DNA of 64,000 nucleotides, taken from positions 678,001 to 742,000 of the forward strand of contig NC_088881.1 in the NCBI RefSeq assembly GCF_032884065.1, written 5' to 3'. Source of the DNA: Artemia franciscana. Taxonomy: Eukaryota; Arthropoda; Branchiopoda; Anostraca; Artemiidae. The position numbers were made by a program, and so were the translations under genes. How positions within the stretch are numbered: the stretch's first letter is position 1; each line of letters starts with the position of its first letter. Below are positions 43,718-55,285 of this stretch, piece after piece. The notes under the pieces were generated by a model, which made no database searches, was not told the origin of the DNA, and was given only the letters and a program-made list of their open reading frames with translations.

Positions 43718-44690
43718 AATCAAACAGTTCTTGGTAACGGACTATAGTAAGGAGCGACCCGGCTCAATAGTAAACGAAACTCTAAAAAACGGAATTTTGA
43801 TACTAATAGATACATCAAAAGAATCAAATTTTAATGCAAAATTCAAATATATATGTTTCATTAAATTGTGTCTTATTCATCAAAAGTTGCGAGCCTCAGA
43901 AAATTTGCCTTGTTTTGGAAAATAGGGGGAAACATTCCTTAAAAGTCATAAGATCTTAATCACACCATCGGATTCAGCGTATCAGAGAACCCTCCTGTAG
44001 AAGTTTCAAGCTCCTATCTACAAAAATGCAGAACTTTGTATTTTTTGCCAGAAGACCGATCACGGGTGGGTGTTTATTTGTTTGTTTTTTTTCCCAGGGG
44101 TGATCTATCGACCAAGTGGTCCTAGAATGGACCGAGAGGTCTGATTCTAACGGAAATTATAAGTTCTTTTGTCCTTTTTAAGTGACCAATACATTAGAGG
44201 GCACCAACGCCCCCTCCCACGCTAATTTTTTTCCCAAAGTCAACGTATCAAAATTTTGAGATAACCATTTTGTTCAGCATAGTCGAAAAACATAACAACT
44301 ATGTCTTTGGGGGTGACTTACTCCCCCTAAGTACCCGGGGGAGGGGCTGCAAGTTACAAACTTTGACCAGAGTTTACATACAGTAATAGTTATTTGGAAG
44401 TGTACAGACCTTTTCAGGGGGATGTTTTGGTAGGGGGGTTGAGGGGAGGGGGCAACCTAAGAGAATCTTCCCTTGGAGGAATTTGTAATGGGAGAAGAGA
44501 AATTCCATGTAGGGGGCGCGGGGTTTTCTAGCATTATTTAAAAAAAAACAATGAAAAAATAAATATGAAATTTTTTTCCACTGACAGTAAGGACCAGCAT
44601 TAAAATTTAAAACGAACAGAGATTATTACGCATATGGGGGCGGGTTCCATCAATTCCTAAATACCTCGCTCTTTACGCTAAAGTATTTTT
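43718..44690 (-). mobile_element. Family A repeat, partial (left arm)
   Basis: Begins directly after the previous unit with a mutated terminal hairpin (AACAGTTCTTGGTAACGGACT). It lacks the foldback end and turns at about 44,690 into an oppositely oriented copy. Confidence 0.72.
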
Positions 44691-46010
44691 TTTTAATTTC
44701 TGAACGCTTTTGAATCAATGCATATTTTGATTTTGGCTCTCCGCAGACGAATAATTAAAACCAAATGTGTATATTTGATTTTTCGGCTAATTGGCTTTCT
44801 CATAGTTTTATCGAATAATTTTGAGAAAAGAAGGCGCGGGAGAGGAGGCCTAGTTGCCTTCCGATTTTTTTGGTTACTTAAAATGGCAACTAGAACTTTT
44901 AATTTTTTACGAATGTTTTTATTAGTAAAAGATATTCATAACTTATAAATTAGCTTACGTAACGAACTTCTGTATTCTCATGTTTTTATTACGTATATGA
45001 AGGGGTCCCCCCCCCCTCGTCAGTACCTCGCTCTTTACACTAAAGCTTAAATTTTGTCCTAATTTCTTTAAGAATGACCGGTGAATCACAAAAGTCGTAG
45101 AATAAATAGTTGAAACTGCTAAAAGTGCTTTAGTCTAAAGAGCAAGGTATTAGGAGGTGAGCCCATCATATGCGTAATAATTTATGTTCGTTTTAATTTT
45201 TAATGCCTCTCCTTATTTTCAGTTGAAAAAAACTTTTCTTATTTATTTTTTCATTGTTTTTTTTTTAATGCTAGAAAATCCTGCACTCCCATCATAAAAC
45301 TTTTTTTCTCCCATGACAAATTCTTCCAAGGAAAGTTCCCCCAACATATTCCCCCCTTCTCACCCCCCAACCTAAAATCCCCCAGAAAACGCCTGTACAC
45401 TTCCAAATAACCATTACTATATGTAAGCACTGGTCAAAGTTTGTAACTTGTGGCCTCTCCCACGGGGACTGTGGGGGAGTAAGTCGTCCCCAAAGACATA
45501 GTTATAAGGTTTTTGACTACGCTGAAAAAAATGGCTGTCTCAGAATTCTGATCCGGTGATTTTGGGAAAATAATTAGCGTGGGAGGGGGCCTAGGTGCCC
45601 TCCAATTTTCTTGGGCACTTTAATAGAGCACTAGAACTTTTCATTTCCGTTAAAAGAGCCCTCTCGCAAGATTCTAGGACTACTGGGTCGATACGATCAC
45701 CCCCGGGGAAAAAAACAAACAAACAAATAAACACGCATCCGTGATCTGTCTTCTGGCAAAAAATACAAAATTCGTTAAGATTCTATGACTTTTAGGGGAT
45801 TGTTTCCCCCTATTTTCTGAAATAGATTTTTCAGGAAATTTTTCTTAGGCTCGTAACTTTTGATGGGTAATATTAAACTTGACGGAACTTATATATTTAA
45901 AATCAGCATTAAAATGCGATTCTTTTGATGTAGCTATTGGTATCAAAATTCCATTTTTTAGAGTTTTTGTTACTATTGAGCCAGGTCGCTCCTTACTACA
46001 GTTCGTTACA
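44691..46010 (+). mobile_element. Family A repeat, partial, inverted relative to its neighbour (left arm)
   Basis: Runs from TTTCTGAACGCTTTTGAATC to CGCTCCTTACTACAGTTCGT, where it meets the 3' tail of LINE-2. With 43,718-44,690 it forms a smaller inverted repeat nested in the arm. Confidence 0.72.
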
Positions 46011-46774
46011 AATACAATTTACAATTTATTCAAAAAAAAACAAAAGACAAAACATAACACCAATAATAATAAAGATCCTGGAGGCGAACTTGTTGAGGAC
46101 CATAACAACAAAAAAATGAAAATGAAGAAGAGAGAGAAAAAAAAGAAAAGAGAAAACATGGGTAATTAAAGAAAATTGAATAAGAATTTAGAGAATAATA
46201 ATATCAAAATTTTAGTACATTCTTATACAGCGTGCGAAAACTTGTGGATAGCTCGACAATGGAGGGTATTATATTTCATAGAAGTATATATTTATAAATG
46301 GGGGATCGCTGGGCAGAACTAGAGACACACTTGGGGACAATGAAGGAAAGGTGGGATGAACAGAGACAGAGGCTTTCAGAATTATTACTATTAAAATAAG
46401 ATATTAATTGGGCAGGAAGATTCTTATGGTAAGCGGAATATGCAAGAGATAGATTTCATTTTTTGATGTTTTGGTCAAAAGAGATAATATCAAAATCGGA
46501 GTACAAGGCATGGGTGGGATATAGTCGGGGCAGCTGAAAAACTGCTTTGACGTCACGGTTTTGGGCAAATTTTAATTTATTGGTAACTGAAGGATAAGTG
46601 TTGCCCAAACAGATCCACAGTATGAGATATATAAGTAAATAAAAGAGTAATAAAGGGTGACAAGGATATCGAGAGGAAGAAAATAATTCACCCGATTAAT
46701 CATACTTACCTGTCGCAAGATTATGGCTCTGTTGTAGGACACATGTGTTGCAAATGATAGGGAGGAGTCTATGT
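46011..46774 (-). pseudogene. LINE-2 (CR1/L2/Jockey-like) C-terminal reverse transcriptase part and 3' tail, left arm
   Basis: The minus strand encodes SSLSFATHVSYNRAIILRQV, then LPLDILVTLYYSFIYLYISY and, in a shifted frame, FAQNRDVKAVFQLPRLYPTH. These are the region after the catalytic core of CR1/L2/Jockey-type LINEs, where a YYSxIxPxLxYC-W block precedes a K-A-R block. An AT-rich 3' tail follows. It is separated from its own catalytic core (50,987-51,578) by a DNA transposon. Confidence 0.75.
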
Positions 46775-47399
46775 CAGCCGTTTTTTGAGAAAGAGACATA
46801 TATCCAAAAACATAGTTTCGAGAAAACTGGGTTCAAAAATTCCAGAAACTTCACTTCACTGGAAAGCAAGTAAGCCTGTAGTAAAGATTTTTAAACTTAA
46901 TTTGGGGTTTTCGATACTGCACAAGTCGATAGGCGGCTTTTCAAGTATATCCGAACTTGGGAAGTTGTCCATTTGGTCCTTACGTCTCTTTCACTAGAAA
47001 CTTGAAAAACATATGCCCTTCTGAACAAACGAAAATTGGATATACATCTCTTAAGTCTTTTACTTATATGATCGGTTGGATATACGTCTGTTCTCGCGAG
47101 TAATGGCAAGGCTGGATATACACCAAGTTACTTAAGAGTTAAGTGATGGACCATGTATTTATTTCAGGTAAAAAAAGGTATAAAAAAAATAAAAAAAGGA
47201 AACACTAGTTGATTGACCCCAATAAGTCTTCACTCCTTGTTGACGTTGGCATATTTTGCCAGAAATCGCGGTTGACTCGATTTGCCATCAAGGGAACTAG
47301 CTTCTCAAGCATGACGACAAGTTTTTCACTCTGTACGCCTCTTGGCTTTGACATCATCGAGGGGAAAAGTTGACAATCGAACCTTCGCTGTAGGAAATC

Positions 47400-48390
47400 C
47401 TATTTTTGAGGAGGTTCGTCCAAGTCAGTTTTCACGGTCATAGTTTGTTTGCCCCTGACAAAAGAAACCTGGACAATATCAGATAAGTTACATGGCATTT
47501 TTTTTCTTGTTTCTTCCTGACATCCGCAATCTGAATCTCCAAAGCACATTTTCAGGATTTTCTTTTTTCCCCGGGCTTGGAAAATCAGCTCGTTTAGGCT
47601 CTGGAAAGAGCAAGCGACTTTGGTGTGACGAATCTTTGACTCGATGCTGGCATGGACTGTGTCCGCACTCATGTGATTATGGCCTTTTTTCAAGATACGA
47701 AGATCAATTCGGTTGATTGTGTTTTCTGGAGCGTTGACAATCTGAACCAAACCAGTGTGTAGTTTCTAATTTTGTTTTGGCGGTACAGTTGTCACAGTAC
47801 AGTATGATGTCTTCCCCTCAAAGAGCAGTCTCAATTTCAATGAATTTGTGAAGAGCACTTGCAATGTTCTTCGTATTTCTTCCAGAAATTTCCTCGTGCC
47901 AAGTCACAAAATACGAGCGACAATTCAGGTTCCTTGTCCCAACTGATGCAAAGGTCTCGTTGAAGGTAAGGAGATGACTGATGAAAAAAACCGTCTTTTG
48001 AAGACGGCATCGTGGGCAGAAGAAGGATTTTCTACAAGTCGAAGCTTTAAACCCTTTCGGTGTTTTTTTTCATACACGATCGGCCTCAGTAGCGTAAAGA
48101 TTGCTCACTTTGTTACTCCTCTTGATGCTTTTCCAGCTTTGTTACCTCAATTTCAGAGGCTGATCCGACACTAATTTTGGCTGATAGGTGTGAGCAGGTA
48201 TCACATTCATCAATAGAAGGCATTTTCAAGGAGACATGTTATTTCTTCAGTTCTTCTCGAAACATATTCAGACCAATCTTCACTCCGGGATTTTTTCCTT
48301 TAAATTTTTTACTAAGAAAGTAATGGTAATTTCTTTTGAGAGATATTTCATGTTAGGACAGTGCTCGTGCCTATAGTGCCTCATAGAAGG
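47400..48390 (-). pseudogene. Transposase-like protein, C-terminal part (left arm)
   Basis: The minus strand shows YLSKEITITFLVKYF-type sequence near 48,330, CDTC, and then at 47,750-47,400 LKKGHNHMSADTVHASIESK and SFVRGKQTMTVKTDL. The GHxxMSADxxH signature is familiar from a widespread arthropod family of transposase-like proteins in which a DNC-Q segment precedes it; here YCDNCTA lies upstream. I infer a DDE-type nuclease fold but did not verify the third acidic residue. The frame is interrupted several times, so it is inactive. The better-read mirror copy is at 56,551-57,667. Confidence 0.6.
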
Positions 48391-48757
48391 ATCAAATGTC
48401 ATAATGTATCGTTTGTGTTTCTCCATAAATCTGTGCATGCTCTCTCACAGCCTTTCCTCATTTGTCCACCATCCCACAGAGTTTGAGAGGATCTTATGTG
48501 TACTTGCGAAGAACATGCTGAATGATCTTGTTGGATTTTTTTTTTGTTTAGCCCAGGATTGCCAAACAGGTTTGTTTGCACACCTCCTTCAGTTCAGAAT
48601 CAACTGGGAAGTAAAACATTGTAGATCTGTTCGTTCTAATGGAAGAATTTTCTGCAATTTAGACTTGCCTTTGCTTTGGCTGGCTGGCTGTGATGTACGG
48701 CTTAAGTGACTTGAGTTTCTGCTGATAATGCTGATACTGCAAGATTCAATGCTAATG

Positions 48758-49275
48758 AAATTTCTTAAGCCGAACTGGCCAGTGTGTCTCTATTTCAATA
48801 AATAGAGACACAGGGAATTTAAATATTGACCCAATTTATGATATTCTTTTAAGAAATGAACCAATAGTCGATGGGGGAATTAAAATTCTACACAATCACC
48901 AGGGGACAAGATTACCCACTAGACCAAAAAGAGTTGCTTTAATGTTAGCTTACAAAAGGATTATTTCGCAACAGAATAATTTACTAAGTTTCAATTTTCA
49001 TAAATTTTCCTCAGTTGCTCTTTGATTCTCATTGAAGTAACTCGCATAGCTGCTTTTCCCTACGTGGATAAGTAGCGACAATTGTATTTATTATATTTGG
49101 TGGTGGTTTTTATTTGTTTTTAGATTAGATTTCTTTTAATTTTCTATCTTATGCTGAAGACGCCTTGTTTTATACAGGCGAAATATCCGCGTTGTTTTAG
49201 TCTTTTAATTTTACTGGCCGTCGTCTCGTTTGAAGTTTTCTTTTTTAGAGTTTTATCTCTCTTGATTGTTTATTG
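48758..49275 (+). mobile_element. PLE C-terminal tail inserted in the DNA transposon (left arm)
   Basis: Flanked on both sides by TCAATGCTAATG (48,746-48,757 and 49,276-49,287), a 12-bp target duplication. It codes for SINRDTGNLNIDPIYDIL, the last part of a PLE ORF, then a 3' region with a hammerhead-like motif at 49,154-49,187. At its 5' edge TGTGTCTCTATTT and AAATAGAGACACA form an inverted repeat with a 4-base loop. Confidence 0.82.
49154..49187 (+). ncRNA. Hammerhead-like motif of the inserted PLE tail
   Basis: CTGAAGA, stem GCCTTG/CAGGC, GAAATATC. Same order as in PLE-1 and PLE-3 with another stem sequence. Confidence 0.5.
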
Positions 49276-49372
49276 TCAATGCTAATGGCAGGACATCTTC
49301 AGCAACCTCAGCTGAGACAACTTGAATAGAAGAAAAAGTGAAAGTTGCATTCATCGAGAGAGTCTGATCTGC

Positions 49373-49768
49373 TTAGATGTCACTTGATAATGCTGCTGAT
49401 ATTGCAAGACTGAAGCAGTCTAAATTGTCTCGCAAAGCATGATTAAGAAGGGGTGCAAAGCTCACATCATTTGTTTCAGCAAGAATATATGTTAGCCGGG
49501 AGATGTCCATATCTTCTACTTCTACGTTGGATACCAGAAGCTCTGGATCCATGTAAAAAGCAAAGGTTTCTTGAAGTTTCAGCTGCAGCTCATACTCAAA
49601 GTTCATCTCAGTTCTCCCGATGAGAATGTATGTATCAGTTAATCGATATTTGTTCGTGTCACCAATCTCTTTGTCATGCGAAATTTCGGCTTCGCAATGT
49701 TCTGCAACGATTCCAGTACCGTTTATTTTTTGAATTGTTGACTGGTTGAAACTGGGCAGATCCGGCAT
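49373..49768 (-). pseudogene. N-terminal part of the transposon's protein (left arm)
   Basis: Open frame of 131 codons starting MPDLPSFNQSTIQKINGTGI, with DKYR-type polar stretches and DMDISRLTYILAETNDVSF. No domain recognised. It lies upstream of the transposase-like part on the same strand, with the PLE tail between them, so it may be a separate exon or the same gene split by the insertion. Mirrored at 55,286-55,682, where a one-base difference shifts the frame. Confidence 0.5.
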
Positions 49769-50986
49769 TTCAATCTTTGCCCAAAAAAAAAAAATAGTTC
49801 CAACTCAGGAAATCGCTATGAACAGTTGTTATTTAAAGCGTTTTTGCTTGCCAGTCACTTCCAATTTTGCTTGCCAATTACTTCTAAACAACTAACAGCA
49901 CGAGTGTAACGTTTCCAAGTCGCCTTTATTCCAAGGCAACCATCCACTTACTCATTGAAGTCCCCACTAAACTCTTCCCAGTCCACTGACTGGCCTGGAA
50001 GCAAAATTTACAAAGCATTTTGCCTATCTTCCAAACCACTTAACTTCTTGTAAAAACAATAAGGTATATGTATTAAAAACGGCATAATATTTTAGTGAAA
50101 AGGACCCTCAACCCGATTACCACTTGTCTTACAGTAAAAGGGAAGTAAACCAAGCGAAATAGTAAAACCAATAAATCCAACAGGACTGCAAAAATAAGAC
50201 AACAAGACTGGAGTGAACTAAGTGTTAATCGAGCAATCCTAAAGTTTAACTGAAAAGCCAACTTATATTTGTATCACTCGACCAAATTCATTATGTTGAT
50301 TGCGTTAAGGGATTTTTTTTCACTTTTTGCCCTAATATAATGTTCAGAATATCTAAAGTCGCCCTCACAGCGCAAAATCCTACTATCAAGCAGGAGAGCT
50401 GATTCTCAGCACAAACGCTTCTTTTCTGTGGTGAGTGGTCAGCTCCAGGAAGTTTGGCACACGGCGTGAACAGTTGTTTTTGTGAATTGTTTTCATGAAC
50501 TGTTGAATAGTTGCTTTTCGTGGTACAACACAGACAAAAGCAGATAAAGCTTTCACAATCCACAGTGAAATTCCACTATTTGAAAATTGGTGATTCATGA
50601 ATAGCCGAAGAGAAAAGTAACGCATTTGCATCGGGTCTTCAAGCATTTTCAAGTTAATAAGTCATGGGTACCCAAATTCCCAATCACATTCCTTTTCAGT
50701 TAAACTTTACAAAGACAATTCAGACTTCTCTTTACCTTTTGGCAGCTATGTCATGAGCCCTTTGGACCATGATCGAGGCATGTTCGAGCTCTTTGAGGCA
50801 TGTTTCTTCACACAGATTTGGATGAACTCAGACAAGTTCACTAAAACCTTAATAGTTTTGACTTAGCTCTACAATTGAAACAGACAATTACCATAGAAAG
50901 TGCAAACATTTCTATTTACCATAGAAAGTGCTAATATCTCAATATCTTCAAAATGGCGTTTACGTCTGTTTGACAAAAAACGGCTG

Positions 50987-51578
50987 ATGTGGACACCAAG
51001 AAACTTGGCATCTTCGACCTGTGGGAGGAGAATGGTAGAATATTTTAGGCCAAGTGCTTGCTGAGCTTAATTTTTTTTTTAAGGGGTTTGAAATAATACA
51101 ACCTAACTGTTCTTTCTGTTAATGGTCATGCAGCTAACGAAACACCACTCCTGTACTCTATTCAGAAGGGTTTGAGTAGAGGCGACGACGGATGGTAAAT
51201 TAGTACCGGTGATGAAAAAGTTGCTATTGTCAGCAAAAAGTACTTGGTGCACTGATGGACCCATGTCCGTAACCAAATCATTAATATGAAAGGAGAAAAA
51301 GTATTGGACCAAGAACAGAGCCCTGTGGGATGCCCCTCCGGACAGGTAGGGGATGTGAAGTCACCCCTCCCAGACTCACATTCTGTACTCTACCAGAGAG
51401 ATACGAGCTAAGGCATGAGAAATGAGCTCCACGAATCCCTAAGTTGTTGAGTTCACTTAATAAAACACTGGGATCAACAATAAAAAAGGCCTTTGAAAAA
51501 TCGAGAAATAAGCCCAATACAGTATTTTTCAGGTCGAGTTGGGAACGTTTAAACTGTGTGGCGTCTATTAGTACACGA
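50987..51578 (-). pseudogene. LINE-2 reverse transcriptase core, left arm
   Basis: The minus strand gives GLFLDFSKAF (motif A; here followed by FIVDP), LSSYLSGRVQNVSLGGV, RRGIPQGSVLGPILF (motif B) and VLFADNSNFF (motif C). The usual FADD reads FADN, losing a catalytic Asp. The 5' part is replaced by a PLE end from about 51,575. The same FADN in the right arm shows that the change is older than the palindrome. Confidence 0.85.
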
Positions 51579-52265
51579 GAAATGTAAAATAGTTCAAAAT
51601 AGGTATGAAACCTTTTAATTGACAGTGAATAGATATAAAATTACGTAACTGGATATTTCGAACACATATACAGTGTTCATCATCAACAGTAAAACTAAAA
51701 GACATGAATCAAAATAAACAAAATTTATACCTAGTAAACTAATTACATATAGTTTATTGCTCTTATTTTTTTCAATGCAACAGCGGAAGCAAATCTCTTT
51801 GACCTTTTTGGTTCCGGTTCATTAGATTTATCTGACATATTACGTGGATAATGGTCATAGCTCTTAGGTGGGGTGATTTTTGCTTTATATGACCTCAGTA
51901 AATCATCATAAATTGAGTTCAATCCAAATTAACCTGTATCTCTGTTTATGGAATTATTCTTGAATAATTTTTTTCTAAATTTCGATTGTTTTCCTGAAAA
52001 TTTGCTTTAAACCTTGGTCCCTAGAAATGAAAGAAACATTTTCAAACAAAATAAAACGTTTTGGAAAATATTAGATATGTTCCGAGAGGGCCGACGTGAA
52101 ATTTTCAGGTTTGCCATTTTGCTTTAAAGACGATGAAATAGAATTATGATGTTGTAGCAATCTCGTTCTTAAATTCTGGTTAGTACGTCCCACATAAGAG
52201 CTTCCACAAGTACATGGGATTTTATAAACCCCACTTTGTTGCTCTACGGAAGAATGTAGATGTAC
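51579..52265 (-). mobile_element. Truncated PLE of the PLE-3 family in the palindrome spacer
   Basis: Aligns with 25,205-25,860: CTTATGTGGGACGTACTAAC, C-terminal tail with KSNKLYV-type residues, and a hammerhead-like motif at 51,652-51,686 in which CTGATGA has become TTGATGA. Only the last third of the coding region is present. The first 60 or so bases (to about 51,640) are shared with the right arm. Confidence 0.82.
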
Positions 52266-52284
52266 ATACGGAAGTATGTACTGA

Positions 52285-52560
52285 GTTTTTTAACTGAAAG
52301 TAAGGAGCGACATTAAAATTTAATACGAACAGAAATTACTCCATATATGAAATGGGTTGTCCCCTCCGCAATCCCTCGCTCTTTACGCTAAAGTTTGACT
52401 CTTTGCGACAATACTACTTTTTAAAACAATTAAAAGCTTTAGCATAAAGAGCGAGGGATTGCGGAGGGGACAACCTATTTCATATACGGAGTAATTTCTG
52501 TTCGTTTTAAGTTTCAATGTCGCTCCTTACTTTCAGTTAAAAAAACTAGTTTTTTTTTTA
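52285..52560. repeat. Foldback unit in spacer
   Basis: Halves AACTGAAAGTAAGGAGCGAC and complement, and GGTTGTCCCCTCCGCAATCC and complement. Complete MITE-like hairpin. Confidence 0.85.
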
Positions 52561-52715
52561 TTTAATTGAGAGAAAGAGTCAAACTTTAGCGTAGAGAGTG
52601 GGGCGTCGATGAGGGAACAGCCCCTTTCATACACGGAGCAATTTCTGTTCGTTTCAAGTTTTAATGTTGCTCCTTACTTTCAGTTAAAGATACTTGTTGG
52701 TTTTTTAATTTAATT
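52561..52715 (+). repeat. Right half of another foldback
   Basis: Contains TCAAACTTTAGCGTAGAGAG to CTCCTTACTTTCAGTTAAAG only; its left half is missing. Confidence 0.7.
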
Positions 52716-52865
52716 TCTCAATATAGACTAATGTGTAAAGCGAAAACAAACAGGTAGATTCCTGTTCTTAAAATGCCAACAAACAATCAACTTTACTGCA
52801 TCCTTTTTTGACAATGACTGTAAGTTCATGCATATCGGGCTTTGTTCTAATTAAATTAAAAAAAA
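52716..52865. other. Short unassigned stretch in spacer
   Basis: No recognisable family. Confidence 0.4.
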
Positions 52866-53424
52866 AGAACAGTTTTTTTTTAACTGAAAGTAAGGAGTGA
52901 CATTAAAACTTAGAACGAACAGAAATTACTCCGTATATGAAATGGGTTGTCCCCTCCGCAATCCCTCGCTCTTTACGCTAAAGTTTTTAATTGTTTTTAA
53001 AAGTAGAATTGTGGCAGAGTCAAACTTTAGCGTAAAGAGCGAAGGATTGCGGAGGGGACAACCCATTTCATATACGGAGTAATTTTTGCTCGTTTTAAAT
53101 TTTAATGTCGCTCCTTACTTTCAGTTAAAAAAAATTAGTTTTTTTTTTATTTAATTTCTGAAATTTTTTGAATTAATGCATGTTGATTTTGGCTCTCCGT
53201 ACAAAAATTATTAAAATGAAATTTACATATTAATTCTTTTTTTTTGGCTAAATGGCTTTCTCTTAGTTTTGATCAGACGATTTTGAGAAATAAGGGGTGG
53301 AGAAGGGGGCCTAGTTGCCCTCCAATTTTTCGGCTACTTAAAAAGGCAACTAGAACTTTAATTTTTAACGAACATTTTTATTGGTAAACAATATACGTAA
53401 CTTAAGAATTAACTTACTTAAGTA
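52866..53424 (+). mobile_element. Foldback plus start of Family A in spacer
   Basis: Complete foldback at 52,866-53,150, then GGCTAAATGGCTTTCTCTTA and the following Family A block, cut off at the inner edge of the right arm. Confidence 0.8.
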
Positions 53425-53487
53425 ATTTTATATCTATTCACTGTCAATTAAAAGGTTTCATACCTATTTTGAACTGTTTTACATTTC

Positions 53488-54078
53488 TCGTGTACTAATA
53501 GACTCCACACAGTTTATACGTTCCCAACTCGACCTGAAAAATACTGTATTGGGCTTATTTCTCGATTTTTCTAAGGCCTTTGATATGGTTGATCCCAGTG
53601 TTTTATTAAGTGAACTCAACAACTTAGGGATTCGTGGAGCTCCTTTCTCATGCCTTAGCTCTTATCTCTCTGGTAGAGTACAGAATGTGAGTCTGGGAGG
53701 GGTGACTTCACATCCTCTACCTGTCCGGAGGGGCATCCCACAGGGCTCTGCTCTTGGTCAAATACTTTTTCTAATTTATATTAATTATTTGGTTACGGAC
53801 ATGGGTCCATCAGTGCACCAAGTACTTTTTGCTGACAATAGCAACTTTTTCATCACCGGTACTAATTTACCATCCGTCGTCGCCTCTACTCAAACCCTTC
53901 TGAATAGAGTACAGGAGTGGTGTTTCGTTAGCTGCATGACCATTAACAGAAAGAACAGTTAGGTTGTATTATTTCAAACCCCTTAAAAAAAAAATTAAGC
54001 TCAGCAAGCACTTGGCCTAAAATATTCTACCATTCTCCTCCCACAGGTCGAAGATGCCAAGTTTCTTGGTGTCCACAT
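53488..54078 (+). pseudogene. LINE-2 reverse transcriptase core, right arm
   Basis: Encodes GLFLDFSKAFDMVDPSVLL, RGIPQGSALGQILFLIYINY and VLFADNSNFFITG, continuing as LPQVEDAKFLGVHI before the DNA transposon. Motif A is better kept than in the left arm; motif C again has FADN. Confidence 0.86.
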
Positions 54079-54402
54079 CAGCCGTTTTTTGTCAAACAGA
54101 CGTAAACGCCATTTTGAAGATATTGAGATATTAGCACTTTCTATGGTAAATAGAAATGTTTGCACTTTCTATGGTAATTGTCTGTTTCAATTGTAGAGCT
54201 AAGTCAAAACTATTAAGGTTTTAGTGAACTTGTCTGAGTTCATCCAAATCTGTGTGAAGGAACATGCCTCAAAGAGCTCGGACCATGGTCCAAAGGGCTC
54301 ATGACATAGCTGCCAAAAGGTAAAGAGAAGTCTGAATTGTCTTTGTAAAGTTTAACTGAAAAGGAATGTGATTGGGAATTTGGGTACCCATGACTTATTA
54401 AC

Positions 54403-54750
54403 TTGAAAATGCTTGAAGACCCGATGCAAATGCGTTACTTTTCTCTTCGGCTATTCATGAATCACCAATTTTCAAATAGTGGAATTTCACTGTGGTTTGT
54501 GAAAGCTTTATCTGCTTTTGTCTGTGTTGTATCACGAAAAGCAACTATTCAACAGTTCACGAAAACAATTCACGAAAAACAACTGTTCACGCCGTGTGCC
54601 AAACTTCCTGGAGCTGACCACTCACCACAGAAAAGAAGCGTTTGTGCTGAGAATCAGCTCTCCTGCTTGATAGTAGGATTTTGCACTGTGAGGGCGACTT
54701 TAGATATTCTGAACATTATATTAGGGCAAAAAGTGAAAAAAATCCGTTAA
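54403..54750 (+). pseudogene. Unrecognised open segment of the transposon
   Basis: 115 codons starting MKMLEDPMQMRYFSLRLFMN. No motif recognised. The left-arm equivalent (50,652-50,291) changes frame, so it is not under visible constraint. It may be an exon or non-coding. Confidence 0.3.
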
Positions 54751-55285
54751 CGCAATCAACATAATGAATTTGGTCGAGTGATACAAATATAAGTTGGCTT
54801 TTCAGTTAAACTTTAGGATTGCTAGATTAACACTTAGTTCACTCCATTCTTGTTGTCTTATTTTTGCAGTCCTGTTGGATTTATTGGTTTTACTATTTCG
54901 CTTGGTTTACTTCCCTTTTACTGTAAGACAAGTGGTAATCGGGTTGAGGGTCCTTTTCACTAAAATATTATGCCGTTTTTAATACATATACCTTATTGTT
55001 TTTACAAGAAGTTAAGTGGTTTGGAAGATAGGCAAAATGCTTTGTAAATCTTGCTTCCAGGCCAGTTAGTGGACTGGGAAGAGTTTAGTGGGGACTTCAA
55101 TGAGTAAGTGGACGGTTGCCTTGGAATAAAGGCGACTTGGAAACGTTACACTCGTGCTGTTAGTTGTTTAGAAGTAATTGGCAAGCAAAATTGGAAGTGA
55201 CTGGCAAGCAAAAACGCTTTAAATAACAACTGTTCATAGCGATTTCCTGAGTTGGAACTATTTTTTTTTTAGGACAAAGATTGAA

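Larger units (their letters stand above)
46775..50986 (-). mobile_element. DNA transposon with inverted termini, left-arm copy (4.2 kb)
   Basis: Bounded by CAGCCGTTTTTTGAGAAAGA at one end and the complement of CAGCCGTTTTTTGTCAAACA at the other: imperfect terminal inverted repeats of about 26 bp. It lies inside LINE-2, separating the LINE segment translating as KFLGVHI from SSLSFATHV. It contains decayed transposase pieces and a PLE tail. The target duplication could not be determined and the superfamily is not assigned. Confidence 0.8.
41062..51640 (+). repeat. Left arm of giant palindrome
   Basis: Reverse complement of 53,425-64,000. Paired points such as 41,062/64,000, 46,775/58,291, 50,986/54,079 and 51,571/53,495 all sum to 105,062-105,066, so there is very little net gain or loss. 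Contents from the outside inwards: Family A fragment, unassigned stretch, three Family A units, LINE 3' part, DNA transposon (with PLE tail), LINE reverse transcriptase, end of a PLE. Confidence 0.96.

Noticed and set aside
48404-48709. Open frame of 101 codons in the left arm and its 137-codon mirror at 56,250-56,663
   Set aside because: Antisense to the transposase-like gene, and its length differs between arms because of tract-length changes.
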